Source of the DNA: an uncultured Planctomycetia bacterium
Lineage (GTDB): Bacteria > Planctomycetota > Phycisphaerae > FEN-1346 > JAACEH01
Length of the DNA: 47,375 bases
Assembly: GCA_903929765.1 (NCBI GenBank)
Contig: CAIYVX010000040.1
Coordinates: forward strand, 1 to 47,375
Direction: 5' to 3'
Below the pieces are notes generated by a model, which saw only the letters and a list, made by a program, of their open reading frames with translations, was not told the origin of the DNA and ran no database searches. The position numbers and the translations under genes were made by a program. The stretch's first letter is position 1. Each line of letters starts with the position of its first letter. Of the stretch, positions 1-7,807 are shown piece after piece.

Positions 1-1
1 C

Positions 2-127
2 CGGTCCATCGTACCCTATCGTCCCGGTCGCGTCGAACCGCGGGCCATCCGCCGCGAACCCAGACATTACGAACGACTCAAAATATCCCGCCGCGATTGG
101 AGGCTCCAACACGCCTCAGCGCCTTAA
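2..127 (+). CDS. Transposase C-terminal fragment, IS4-like (cut by window edge)
   Basis: Frame 2 is open from the first base of the window to a TAA at 125-127 and gives 41 residues, containing RPGRVEPRAIRREPRHYERL. The pattern R-x-E-P-R-A-x-(K/R)-R-x-P near the C-terminus is typical of IS4-family DDE transposases, where it follows the catalytic glutamate region. Only the tail is visible, so it cannot be told whether the gene is intact. No terminal inverted repeat was recognised between the stop codon and the hydrolase gene. The family call rests on a short motif from memory. Confidence 0.5.
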   Translation, partial: RSIVPYRPGRVEPRAIRREPRHYERLKISRRDWRLQHASAP

Positions 128-155
128 GGAAGTGCCATTATGCTCCGTCCCCTTT

Positions 156-1046
156 TTAATTCTTACCGGAGATGGCCCGGTCGAAAAAGTCGAGAATGAT
201 TTTGCGATAAGTCTCGCCGTGGCGGTCAGAACTGACGCCGTCGCAATGGCGGCCGCCGGGAATGTGGATGAAAGTTTTGGGCTGTCCGGCCTGGTCGAAC
301 AGGCGCTGGCCTTGTGTGAAGGGCACGACCTGGTCGGCGTCGCCGTGCAGCACCAGGAGCGGCGTGGGGGCGAGGCGGGCCAGGGTCAGAGACGGGCTGT
401 GGTCGTCGGTGACGCCCAAGGTCGAGAGGGGCCAACTGAAGAGCCAGGAATACCAGTTGGCCTGGAGGCTTTCGCAGGCGACGCCGCGGTAGGAGTAGAA
501 GGAGGAGTCGATGACGACGCCGCGGACCGCGTGCGGATCGGTCTCGCCGAGCGCCGCCAGAGCGCAGGCCCCGCCCAGGCTCTGAGCGAAGACGACCAGG
601 GATTTCTTGTCCACGTCGGGCCGGGTCTGAATGTATTTGAGCGCCGCGATGGAATCGAGGGCCAGGCCGTCGCGGTCGGGGTGGCCGGCGCTCTGGCCGA
701 AGCCGCGATAGTCGAAGAAGAAGAGATTGTAGCCGGCGTCGGGGAGCCAGGCGACACGTCGGTAGTGGGCGGTCAAGTTCTGGGCGTTGCCGTGGTAATA
801 GAGGACGGTGCCGCGCGCCGGGCCGACGGCGGGGATAAACCAGCCGTGCAGGCGGGTGGCGTCGGCCGAGGCGAACCAGACGTCTTCGACGTGGACGCCC
901 TGGGCGGCGGGATCGCTGTAGATGACGTTGTCGGGCCAGTAGAAAAGTCGGTTGCCCTGGCCGCAGCCGGCGACGCCGACGATCAGGCCCAGGACGGGGT
1001 AAACGACGAGGCGAATCCGCAGGCCGCGCGAAAGAAGGAGTTTCAT
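156..1046 (-). CDS. Alpha/beta hydrolase, predicted lipoprotein (S33/BEM46-like)
   Basis: A 296-aa serine hydrolase of the alpha/beta fold, probably an esterase or peptidase of unknown substrate. The N-terminus has a basic start, a hydrophobic stretch (about 11-27) and a lipobox VAGC ending at Cys28, so the protein is probably lipid-anchored outside the inner membrane. The oxyanion region HGNAQN lies at 85-90. The nucleophile elbow is AQSLGG with Ser156 (Ala replaces the usual first Gly). The acid is Asp238 in HGDADQVVP and the base is His267 in GGRHCDG. The length fits the family. The C-terminal SGKN and stop run into an A-rich tract. It is transcribed towards the transposase remnant and has no obvious operon partner. 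Confidence 0.85.
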   Translation of the reverse strand: MKLLLSRGLRIRLVVYPVLGLIVGVAGCGQGNRLFYWPDNVIYSDPAAQGVHVEDVWFASADATRLHGWFIPAVGPARGTVLYYHGNAQNLTAHYRRVAWLPDAGYNLFFFDYRGFGQSAGHPDRDGLALDSIAALKYIQTRPDVDKKSLVVFAQSLGGACALAALGETDPHAVRGVVIDSSFYSYRGVACESLQANWYSWLFSWPLSTLGVTDDHSPSLTLARLAPTPLLVLHGDADQVVPFTQGQRLFDQAGQPKTFIHIPGGRHCDGVSSDRHGETYRKIILDFFDRAISGKN

Positions 1047-1070
1047 AGGTGTGATGATACGGCGGAATGG

Positions 1071-1108
1071 AAGAATTAAAAATTAAAAATTGAAAATGAA
1101 AAATGAAA
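1071..1108. repeat. A-rich direct-repeat tract (AATTAAAAATT type)
   Basis: Tandem AATTAAAAATTAAAAATTGA-like units run straight into a family I palindrome. A T-rich counterpart lies at 1581-1613, and a related AGTAAAA tract at 36508-36548 precedes another family I palindrome. The tracts stand out against the GC-rich background. No function is claimed. Confidence 0.6.
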
Positions 1109-1112
1109 CAGG

Positions 1113-1146
1113 TGGGTGGCATGGCGGCGGTTTTTGCCGCCATGAG
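1113..1146 (+). repeat. Palindromic repeat family I, copy 1
   Basis: The leader GGGTGG is followed by the arms CATGGCGGC (1120-1128) and GCCGCCATG (1136-1144), a perfect 9-bp stem with the loop GGTTTTT. The same element recurs at about 6.6, 17.9, 27.8, 32.1 and 36.6 kb, with stem variants inside flhF, always in the same orientation. Confidence 0.9.
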
Positions 1147-1160
1147 AGTCCGGAGCGAAA

Positions 1161-1207
1161 CCCCTCACCCGGCCCTTCGGGCCACCCTCTCCCAAGGGAG
1201 AGGGGTG
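1161..1207 (-). repeat. Palindromic repeat family II, copy 1
   Basis: A nested palindrome: CCCCTCACCC, then a GGCCC/GGGCC hairpin with loop TTC, then CACCCTCTCCC and GGGAGAGGGGTG. It is the reverse-oriented counterpart of the fliL-fliN junction copy (27205-27254); the inner hairpins differ but remain self-complementary. Its purine-rich end supplies the likely ribosome binding site of the next gene. Confidence 0.85.
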
Positions 1208-1209
1208 AA

Positions 1210-1428
1210 ATGCCCATCGAGGTGGAGTATAATGTGGACATGAGCTATTCCGGTTACGATGAAGATCGCCAACGGATGATCGCCGAGACCAGCGCGTTCG
1301 TCACCTGGGGTCTGCGCCATCCGGGCGAGGTGCGCTGGATTCCGTGCCAGCCGGTGGAGCAGGGCTTTGCGTTTTCGCCGCGCCTGCGGGCCGTGTTCTG
1401 GTTGAGGCAATTCGTGAGGCGGGGATAA
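1210..1428 (+). CDS. Small hypothetical protein, 72 aa
   Basis: A short gene with no family recognised. From ATG 1210 it reads MPIEVEYNVDMSYSGYDEDR and continues through a segment rich in aromatic and charged residues (FVTWGLRHPGEVRWIPC). ATG 1210 was chosen because a purine-rich GGGAGAGGGG, part of repeat family II, lies four bases upstream. ATG 1240 (62 aa) is an alternative and follows a TATAAT-like run near 1228. Longer upstream extensions translate only repeats. No signal peptide or membrane segment is seen. It could be a real small gene or a chance frame; composition favours coding only weakly. Confidence 0.4.
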   Translation: MPIEVEYNVDMSYSGYDEDRQRMIAETSAFVTWGLRHPGEVRWIPCQPVEQGFAFSPRLRAVFWLRQFVRRG

Positions 1429-1447
1429 TTAATCAAGCTCGAACTCC

Positions 1448-1613
1448 GGGTGCCACACTTTGAAGCCCGACGAAGTCGGGCCAAAGTGTGTGTGTCTTCT
1501 TTTTCTTCTTCCTCACCCCTCTCCCTTGAGGGGAGATGGTAGGGTGAGGGTGTTGTTTCTTCTTTTTCTGATTCTTCTTTCAATTTTTAATTTTGCATTT
1601 TTAATTTTTAATT
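1448..1613 (+). repeat. Composite repeat block (family IV hairpin, pyrimidine tract, family II hairpin, AT tract)
   Basis: A family IV hairpin (1448-1492, arms ACACTTTG/CAAAGTGT with an inner CCCGAC/GTCGGG stem) is followed by a CTTCTTTTTCTTCTT tract. Next come a family II hairpin (1512-1552, CACCCCTCTCCC with GGGTGAGGG) and a T-rich tract (1581-1613). The order family IV, pyrimidine tract, family II recurs at 47227-47331. The block overlaps the last codons and stop of the URO-D gene, whose KKKRIKN tail is encoded by the end of the T-rich tract. Confidence 0.8.
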
Positions 1614-2761
1614 CGCTTCTTCTTCGGCTTCTCCGGCGTGCCGGTGGGCCGCACGTCGGACAGACCCTTGCCCCAGACCTGCTTGATGCGGTTAAGGTAA
1701 TAGATGTAATTGTCGAGCGAAACGTCCGGCGGCACGCGATGGTCGGGCGTCGGCAGGAAGCCGCCCTCCTCCACCAGCGGCGTGAGGCGGTCGATCATGG
1801 CGTCGATTTCCTTGCGGCTGCGGGCCATGGTCCGCTTGTCGACGCCGCCCATCATGGTCAGTTCCTTGCCGAAGCGCCGGCGAAGTTCCAATGGGTCGGC
1901 CCAGTCGCCGATCTCGATGGGGAACATGGTCGAGACGCCGGCCTCGCGCCAGGGTAGGATCAGTTCGTCCACCTTGCCGTCGCAATCGACGCTGAAGAAC
2001 GGGACGCCGTACTTGCGGCAGATGTCGGTGATCCGTTTGATCTGCGGGATGCCGATTTCAACGAAGGTCTGGGGGTTGATCAGTGGCCCGTGGTTGTAGC
2101 AGATGTCTTCCCAGAAGTGGCCCATGTCGAAGGTGACACCGGCCTTCTGGGCCGTGGCCAAAGCCCGGTCCAGGGTGACGGCGATGCAATTGCCGATGGT
2201 CTCGACCATTTCCCGGAAGAGCGGCGGATCGTCGACCTGGATGTAGCTGAAGTTCTCCAGGCCCAGCCAGTTGCGAAGGTCTCCGAAGACCGAGCCGCAA
2301 TGGACGAGGATGGGGAAGTCGCGTTTGCTGTCGGGCCATACGTCGTAGCAGTTCTGGATGAACTCCGGCGGGATGTGGCCGGGCATGTCGGGATCGAGCC
2401 GCCACTTATAATGCTCTTCCCAGGTGGCCCGGTCCTTGAGGGTGTAGCCGATGAAGTCGGGCATGGAGGTCTGGTCTTTGGGGCCGCGGGCGATAACGCC
2501 GTCCCCGCCGAGCGTGATTTGGATCTCGCCCTGGTCCTCGAGGACCGTGTACGGGAAGTGCGGCAGCAGGGCGGTGATGAGGCCGGAGTAGACCCATTGG
2601 CGGTCCATGCCGAAGAAGTCGTCCGGGTTGGCGTCGGCCGGCAGACCCTGCTCGCCGCGCCAGCGGGCCAGCGTCTCGGTCCAGAAGCCGAAGTCCCAAA
2701 TCGGACAGCGATCGACGGGCTGATAGTTGAAGACGGCCAGAAAACGTTCGCGTTGGTTCAT
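1601..2761 (-). CDS. Uroporphyrinogen decarboxylase family protein (URO-D-like)
   Basis: A 386-aa protein of the URO-D/MtaA superfamily, a TIM-barrel fold used by haem-pathway decarboxylases and by corrinoid methyltransferases. The N-terminus MNQRERFLAVFNYQPVDRCP matches the common opening R-E-R-x-x-x-A-(x)-n-P-D-R-x-P of the non-haem members. Conserved-looking blocks include GHFWEDICYNHGPLINPQTF and FFSVDCDGKVDELI. These features suggest a methyltransferase-like or sugar-associated paralogue rather than HemE, but the substrate is unknown. It is divergent from the GH2 glycosidase and shares a symmetric promoter region with it. The lysine-rich C-terminus ends in an AT-rich repeat and may be a late extension. 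Confidence 0.8.
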   Translation of the reverse strand: MNQRERFLAVFNYQPVDRCPIWDFGFWTETLARWRGEQGLPADANPDDFFGMDRQWVYSGLITALLPHFPYTVLEDQGEIQITLGGDGVIARGPKDQTSMPDFIGYTLKDRATWEEHYKWRLDPDMPGHIPPEFIQNCYDVWPDSKRDFPILVHCGSVFGDLRNWLGLENFSYIQVDDPPLFREMVETIGNCIAVTLDRALATAQKAGVTFDMGHFWEDICYNHGPLINPQTFVEIGIPQIKRITDICRKYGVPFFSVDCDGKVDELILPWREAGVSTMFPIEIGDWADPLELRRRFGKELTMMGGVDKRTMARSRKEIDAMIDRLTPLVEEGGFLPTPDHRVPPDVSLDNYIYYLNRIKQVWGKGLSDVRPTGTPEKPKKKRIKN

Positions 2762-2794
2762 GGAACAACCTTTCCAATTCAGGCGATTATCCAG

Positions 2795-2823
2795 CTTGAC
2801 CGGCGGTCAAGAAACGGGATAAT
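2795..2823 (+). promoter_or_regulatory. Sigma-70-type promoter with overlapping palindromic operator
   Basis: TTGACC (2796-2801), 16 bases, then GATAAT (2818-2823) makes a good promoter for the GH2 gene. The -35 box lies in a perfect palindrome, CTTGACCGGCGGTCAAG (2795-2811), and ATTATCC on the left mirrors GGGATAAT on the right. The symmetry suggests an operator controlling both divergent genes. The spacing on the - strand is less good (13 bases). Confidence 0.55.
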
Positions 2824-2903
2824 ACAGCGTTCTTTTACGAAATGCAAGCGGTGTCGAAGGACCCGTGGCCCGCGGGAACAGAAAAATTAAGGAGAACCCA
2901 GGC

Positions 2904-5801
2904 GTGCAGCGAAAGTCCATCTCACTCAACGGAGTTTGGGAAGTCATTTTTGACGACCACGAATCGCTCAAGGCCGACTGTTTCCGCCGCGGGGCGAAGA
3001 CCGTTCCGGTCAACGTCCCGGGCGTCTGGGAAGAGGCCCGGCCGGGCTACGACGGCCAGGGCTTCTATCGCCGCACGTTCGACGTGCCGGCCGCGCTGCT
3101 CGACAAACAGTTGCACCTGAAGTTCTGGGCGGTCAACTATTTCGCCGAGGTCTTCCTGAATGGCAAGAAGGTGGGGCAACACGAAGGCGGCTATACGCCG
3201 TTCGTGCTGAACGTGACCGGCCTGGTCCGGGCCGAGGGCAACGAACTGGTGGTCCGGGTGATCGATCCGCCGCGAAGGCGAAAGATTCAGGGCTTCCGTA
3301 CCGGAGCGCCGCTCAGCCAGTCGGACATTCCCACCTGGAAGGCCGGCTGGTACTACAACTTCGGCGGCATCTGGCAGCCGGTGGAACTCTATGCCACGGC
3401 GGCGGCCTTCGTCGAGGACATCTTCGTTCAGCCGCAGGAAGACCTCCAGACCGTGAAGTTCGACGTGACGGTGATCAATCGCGGCCCGGCCGGAAAATAT
3501 GACCTGGCCTTAGGTTTGGCCCCGCGAACGAGCGAGGAAAAGTCGGGCCTGGCGATCAAGAAGACGGTGAAACTGAAGAAGGGCGTGAACCAGTTCAAGT
3601 TCACAGAGACCGTCAAGCGGCCGCACTGCTGGTCGCCGGACGATCCGTTCCTCTATACCACGACGGTGACGTTGTCGCGCGACGGTGCAGCCGTCGATAC
3701 GCTGGCGGTGAAGTGCGGCATCAGGTATTTCACCATCGACGAGGGCGTCTTCAAACTCAACGGCAAGCGGATCGCCCTGCGCGGGTTCCTCCAGCAGGGC
3801 GTCTATCCGCGGCACCTGGTCTTCCCGGATTCTCTGGCCGAGGCCCGGCGCGAATTGATGCTCCTGAAGAACGCCGGCATGAACTTCATTCGGGCCCACC
3901 TCAAGCCTCCGGCGCCGCACCTGGACCTGGCCGACGAAATGGGCATCCTGCTGCTCGAGGAACCGCCCATCGGCTGGATCGAGAACACGCCGCACACGCC
4001 GGCGCGGTGCCGCCGCGAAGTGGACGAACTGGTCCGCCGCGACCGGAACCGCCCGGCCGTGGTGATGTGGGGGATTCTCAATGAGGCGGTCCACTACCGG
4101 ACCTTCACGCCGGCGGAAATGGTGAAATTCAAGAACGCCCTGTCGGTCGCCCTGCGCGAACTGGACCGGACGCGCCTGGTGATCGACAACTCGGGCGGGG
4201 AACTGGGCAGCCACGACGCCCCGATCCACGTCCATCTGCCGTTCCGTAAGGAAATGGCCCCGATGTTCGATAAGCACGCCTACTGCATCACGCCGGTGAC
4301 GGCGGAGGCCCTGGACGGGTACCGCCATCATGCCGACGGGGCGAAGCTGAAGTCCGACGGCAAACTGTTCCAGAGCGTCTCGAAGAAAGTGCGGCGCGGG
4401 AAGAATCCGACGACGGTGCCGCCGGTCTTCGTCTCGGAGTTCGGGGCCTTCGAGGGGCCGCCCGATTATGAGCAAATGCTGGGGCGGTACTCGGCGGCGG
4501 ACAAGAAGATCGGGCTGGAAGATTACGCGCAGCACCTGCGCTATTTCGAGTCGCTGAAAGCGGCGTTCAAGACCGCGGGCCTGGCTCGGACGTTCGGGAC
4601 GATGAAAAATTTCCTGCGGCTGACCCAGGACTACCACGCGGAGAACGCCCGGTCGATCGTCTCGGCCATGCGCTCGAACCCGCGGAACAACGGCTGGGCC
4701 TACTGCCAGTTGGCCGACGCCTCGGGCGAAATTTTCGGCGCGACCGACCTCTGGCGCCAGCCGCGACGGTGGTTCAAGGACATAGCCGCCGCCAGCCAGA
4801 CGCCGCTGATTGTGCCGCACACCAGCGCCCGTGTGGTGGCCCCCGGCGACCCACTGGGTCTCGACCTGCGCATCGTCAACGAAGACCGCCAGGGCGAGAA
4901 CTGGAACTGGCAACTGGCCATCGTGGACGAACAGGGCCGGACCGTGGCGAAAGAAGAGGGCCGGGTGCGGTCGAAAGCCTGGGTCCAGGAAGTGCTGGAG
5001 ACCGAGATCAAAGCCCCGCGCCGCGGCGGGCGGTACCGCGTCGAGGCCCAGTTGCGTGACGGCCGTCGCGTCCTCTCCAGCAACTACATTCGCTTCTCGG
5101 TGATCGAGACGCCGAAAGTGCCGGCCCCGCGAGTCGGGCTGTTCGACCTCGACAACGAGTTGCGCCCGGCTCTGGAAGACCTGGGCATCCCGGTCATCGA
5201 TGAGGCGGTCAACTGCTATTCGCTGAAGGAGAACCCCTGTCTTCTGGTGTCGCGGGCCGAGCAGAATACCTGCCTGATGAGCGAGATGTTGCGCCGCCTC
5301 CGGCAACTGGTCGAGGCGGGCGGGACGGTCCTGGTGCTGGAGCCGGTCACGCCGCTGCTGTACAGCGAGCTGCTGCCGAAACTGATCCGGCTGCAGTCGC
5401 CGATGCGCGACCTGATTTACATGCAGCCCTCGCCCATCTGGGACGGCCTGCCGAGTACCGGCGGGCTGATGGACTACGAGTTTGCCGACCTGATTTCGGG
5501 CCGGGCCGGAGCACGGAACAACGCCGAAGACGTCCGGGCGGCCGGCGGGCGGACCATCGCCGGAAGCCTCTGGGCCCACATGTGGACCACGCCGGACTAT
5601 TATCAATGGAACTCGTTTATTGACGACATTCCGGTCGGCCGCGGCCACGTCATCATCTGCCACTTCGGCCTGGTGAAACTGGCCCGGACCAATATCGTCG
5701 CCAAACGGCTGCTGGCCAACCTGATTCGCTACGCCGCCTCGCAGATCAAGCCCGGCGGCGAAGAGAAGCTGCTGCGGCGCTGCGTGGACCCGCTGGGGTG
5801 A
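2904..5801 (+). CDS. Glycoside hydrolase family 2 protein (beta-galactosidase/glucuronidase-like)
   Basis: A 965-aa GH2-type retaining beta-glycosidase; which sugar it cuts cannot be told. It begins SISLNGVWEVIFDD, the usual GH2 sugar-binding domain, followed by an Ig-like sandwich and a TIM barrel. The acid/base is Glu394 in WGILNEA and the nucleophile is Glu512 in SEFGAFEG. After about residue 730 there is an extra region with a Rossmann/amidotransferase-like look (VGLFDLDNELRPALEDLGIP), as in large GH2 enzymes of polysaccharide-degrading bacteria. GTG 2904 was chosen because AAGGAG lies nine bases upstream; GTG 2865 would add 13 residues without a better site. No signal peptide is seen, so the enzyme is probably cytoplasmic. 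Confidence 0.87.
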   Translation: MQRKSISLNGVWEVIFDDHESLKADCFRRGAKTVPVNVPGVWEEARPGYDGQGFYRRTFDVPAALLDKQLHLKFWAVNYFAEVFLNGKKVGQHEGGYTPFVLNVTGLVRAEGNELVVRVIDPPRRRKIQGFRTGAPLSQSDIPTWKAGWYYNFGGIWQPVELYATAAAFVEDIFVQPQEDLQTVKFDVTVINRGPAGKYDLALGLAPRTSEEKSGLAIKKTVKLKKGVNQFKFTETVKRPHCWSPDDPFLYTTTVTLSRDGAAVDTLAVKCGIRYFTIDEGVFKLNGKRIALRGFLQQGVYPRHLVFPDSLAEARRELMLLKNAGMNFIRAHLKPPAPHLDLADEMGILLLEEPPIGWIENTPHTPARCRREVDELVRRDRNRPAVVMWGILNEAVHYRTFTPAEMVKFKNALSVALRELDRTRLVIDNSGGELGSHDAPIHVHLPFRKEMAPMFDKHAYCITPVTAEALDGYRHHADGAKLKSDGKLFQSVSKKVRRGKNPTTVPPVFVSEFGAFEGPPDYEQMLGRYSAADKKIGLEDYAQHLRYFESLKAAFKTAGLARTFGTMKNFLRLTQDYHAENARSIVSAMRSNPRNNGWAYCQLADASGEIFGATDLWRQPRRWFKDIAAASQTPLIVPHTSARVVAPGDPLGLDLRIVNEDRQGENWNWQLAIVDEQGRTVAKEEGRVRSKAWVQEVLETEIKAPRRGGRYRVEAQLRDGRRVLSSNYIRFSVIETPKVPAPRVGLFDLDNELRPALEDLGIPVIDEAVNCYSLKENPCLLVSRAEQNTCLMSEMLRRLRQLVEAGGTVLVLEPVTPLLYSELLPKLIRLQSPMRDLIYMQPSPIWDGLPSTGGLMDYEFADLISGRAGARNNAEDVRAAGGRTIAGSLWAHMWTTPDYYQWNSFIDDIPVGRGHVIICHFGLVKLARTNIVAKRLLANLIRYAASQIKPGGEEKLLRRCVDPLG

Positions 5802-5860
5802 GCCGCAGGCGGGAGGTCGGATCGAATGGGCGCTGCGGCGCAGAAAACTGAGGGCGGTAC

Positions 5861-6592
5861 ATGGCTGACACGCGACGCGGGCTGGTGGAGAAGCTCAAGG
5901 ACCTGCCGGTCTTCCGGACGCTCTCTCCGCGCGACCTGGAGACGCTGGCCGGACGCCTGGGGCGGCGCGTCGTCGAAAAGGGCGAAACGCTGTTGCAGGA
6001 GGGCCAGACCTGCGACCGCTTCCTGATCGTGGTCGAAGGACGCTTGAACATCCTGAAGACCAGCACCGAGGGGCGGGAAAAAATCGTCGCCGAACTCTGG
6101 CCGCGACAACATTTCGGACTGGCCGAAATCATCACCGGACGACGCTCCAATGCCACCATCGAGGCCACCGAACGCTCCGTGGTCCTGACCCTCTCCAAGG
6201 AGGATTTCGTTCAAACCCTTCTGGACAGCCCGCAGATGTGCTTCAAATTGATGCAGGTTATGGCCGGTACGATCATGGATCTGTCTGACCAGATTCAGGA
6301 AGTCAGTTTCGAACGGGTCAGCGTGCGCCTGGCCCGGCTGCTGGTCAGCCTGGCCGACCGCGAGGGAGCCCCGAGCGCCGGTCGGCTCGTCGTCCGCCAC
6401 CGCTACAGCCATCAGGAAATGGGCCGCTGGCTCGGGGCCTCGCGCGAAACGATCACCCGCATGCTCAAACGCTTCCGGGATCTGGGCCTGGTGGCGACGG
6501 AACATCGACAACTGGTGGTGCTGGATCGTAAGGGTCTGCTCTCGACCATCGAGCGCGGCGGATTGGAAGATGAGCCGGAAGGCCTGGATTAA
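5861..6592 (+). CDS. Crp/Fnr family transcriptional regulator
   Basis: A 243-aa regulator. Residues about 10-125 form the cyclic-nucleotide-type beta roll (EKGETLLQEGQTCDRFLIVVEGRLNIL). A long dimer helix follows, then a winged helix-turn-helix at about 160-225 with SHQEMGRWLGASRETITRML, the HTH_Crp signature. The N-terminus lacks the cysteine cluster of an Fnr iron-sulfur sensor, so the effector is unknown. It starts 59 bases after the GH2 stop codon and may be transcribed with it. The preceding GAGGGCGG is a usable ribosome site. A role in sugar control is inferred from position only. Confidence 0.9.
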   Translation: MADTRRGLVEKLKDLPVFRTLSPRDLETLAGRLGRRVVEKGETLLQEGQTCDRFLIVVEGRLNILKTSTEGREKIVAELWPRQHFGLAEIITGRRSNATIEATERSVVLTLSKEDFVQTLLDSPQMCFKLMQVMAGTIMDLSDQIQEVSFERVSVRLARLLVSLADREGAPSAGRLVVRHRYSHQEMGRWLGASRETITRMLKRFRDLGLVATEHRQLVVLDRKGLLSTIERGGLEDEPEGLD

Positions 6593-6622
6593 TGTCGGGT
6601 GGCTGCTGGCCGCCACGCGGCT

Positions 6623-6655
6623 GGGTGGCATGGCGGCCGTCGTTTGCCGCCATGT
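6623..6655 (+). repeat. Palindromic repeat family I, copy 2
   Basis: GGGTGG, then arms CATGGCGGC (6629-6637) and GCCGCCATG (6646-6654), loop CGTCGTTT. It lies between the Crp/Fnr gene and a small membrane protein gene. A degraded half copy (GGGTGGCTGCTGGCCGCCAC) sits just upstream from about 6598. Confidence 0.85.
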
Positions 6656-6741
6656 TCACGCGGGGACGGTCGGCAGGCCACGATCTGAATAGCATCTGGT
6701 GGCTACACTCATTCGTGAAGTGCTCATGGGAGGGTAGGGGC

Positions 6742-7011
6742 ATGACTGAAACAAAAGGCCACGAGGCCCGCTGGTCGCTGGTCTTCTGGCTGCTGCCGGC
6801 GGCGGGGCTGCTCGGGTACTCGGCCTGGTGCGTCGCGGACGGCTGGTTCCGGTCGGTCTACACGTCACAACTCTTCAACCAGGTGATGGCCCCGGTGACG
6901 CTGGCGGCGTCACTGTGGTGCGTCTGGCAGGGGCTTAAGGAGTACCGCAAGGTGAAGGCCGCGGAAGAACAGAAGAACCACCCGAGCGGCGATCCGCCGC
7001 CGAACGGATAA
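6742..7011 (+). CDS. Small membrane protein, 89 aa
   Basis: An unrecognised protein with two likely membrane helices (WSLVFWLLPAAGLLGYSAWC, then VMAPVTLAASLWCVWQGL) and a charged C-terminal tail (KEYRKVKAAEEQKNH). ATG 6742 is preceded by GGGAGGG and avoids a longer frame that would translate the family I repeat upstream. The topology suggests an inner-membrane hairpin with both ends cytoplasmic. It is the last gene before a strong terminator and no function can be assigned. Confidence 0.65.
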   Translation: MTETKGHEARWSLVFWLLPAAGLLGYSAWCVADGWFRSVYTSQLFNQVMAPVTLAASLWCVWQGLKEYRKVKAAEEQKNHPSGDPPPNG

Positions 7012-7052
7012 CAAAGGAAAAAGTTTCAGGGGGCACAGACGTGAGGTGCCAG

Positions 7053-7087
7053 GACGGGCGAGGCCACGAGCCTCGCCCGTCTTTTTT
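7053..7087 (+). terminator. Rho-independent terminator
   Basis: Perfect 11-bp stem GACGGGCGAGG (7053-7063) and CCTCGCCCGTC (7071-7081), 7-base loop, then six T. It closes the unit ending with the small membrane protein and separates it from the flagellar region. Confidence 0.9.
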
Positions 7088-7306
7088 GGCGCCGGCCGCC
7101 TGACGGTGCGAGCAGGCGGCAGCTTATCGGACATGCCGGCGGCCGTGGCCGCGCCGGTTCGAGACGGGAATTACTAAAAAAAATAAAAATTTAAGTGTCG
7201 CTAATCAGGGGCAAGGCATAGGGGTCTTTCGCCACCATCGGCCCAAGGGCTTGTGGTTGTCCGGGACCGGGCTTGATCGACCGTGCGAGAGGTCTGAAAA
7301 TAAAGG

Positions 7307-7335
7307 TTGACAGCCAACAAGAATATCGCTTTTAT
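7307..7335 (+). promoter_or_regulatory. Candidate sigma-70 promoter upstream of the MerR-type gene
   Basis: An exact TTGACA (7307-7312) is followed after 17 bases by TTTTAT (7330-7335), in an AT-rich patch. The gene-less stretch 7088-7467 holds this promoter, an A-rich run near 7176-7196 and nothing else recognised. A start near 7343 would give a leader of about 125 nt before GTG 7468. Confidence 0.4.
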
Positions 7336-7467
7336 ATTTTACAAAATGCAAAAGCACTTCGTTCGGAATGGCTGCTGAGAGTTGGCGCGGGTGGCACTTC
7401 GATGGTCGCCGCAGGACGGCGTGGACAGGTTAAGAAGCGGAACGAAGTTAAACTCAGGGGAACCGAC

Positions 7468-7758
7468 GTGAACAGCCCGGTGGTGGCGACGTGTGCCTTT
7501 ACCTTGCCGCCGAAACTCTATCGCATCGGCGAGGTCGTCCGCTACAGCGGCTTCTCGCGGCAAACAATCCATAATTATACAACTATGGGGTTGATCCGCG
7601 AAGAGGAACGCACCGACGGCGGCCACCGCATGTACGGCGAGGGCGTCTTCCGCCAATTGGCGGTCATCAAAACTCTGAAAGACTCCAAAACCCTGGGCGA
7701 AATCCGGGAATTGCTGGAGAGTGAAACCGCCGCCGCAAGGCAAATGGAAAATAGTTAG
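7468..7758 (+). CDS. Minimal MerR-type DNA-binding protein, 96 aa
   Basis: A helix-turn-helix protein of the MerR type: PPKLYRIGEVVRYSGFSRQTIHNYTTMGLI is the first HTH, followed by the wing GGHRMYGEGVFRQLAVIKTL and a short helix (TLGEIRELLES). It has no effector domain after the DNA-binding part, so it is either a minimal regulator or needs a partner. GTG 7468 was chosen because it puts the HTH near the N-terminus. A frame back to 7273 exists, with a possible ATG at 7401, but the added residues look non-conserved. It heads the block leading to the flagellar genes, which suggests but does not show a role in flagellar control. Confidence 0.7.
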   Translation: MNSPVVATCAFTLPPKLYRIGEVVRYSGFSRQTIHNYTTMGLIREEERTDGGHRMYGEGVFRQLAVIKTLKDSKTLGEIRELLESETAAARQMENS

Positions 7759-7807
7759 CAGTTCTATGACCCGGCCACGGTCGTGACCGGTGGACGCGAG
7801 CGAGGCG

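Noticed and set aside
1113-1146. Family I palindrome as a sigma-54 promoter (GG...GC pattern)
   Set aside because: The GG to GC spacing in the repeat is 11, not 10, and the copies sit after genes or inside them.
3510-5663. 717-aa - strand frame opposite the GH2 gene
   Set aside because: Arg/His/Val-rich shadow; the + strand carries complete GH2 catalytic motifs.
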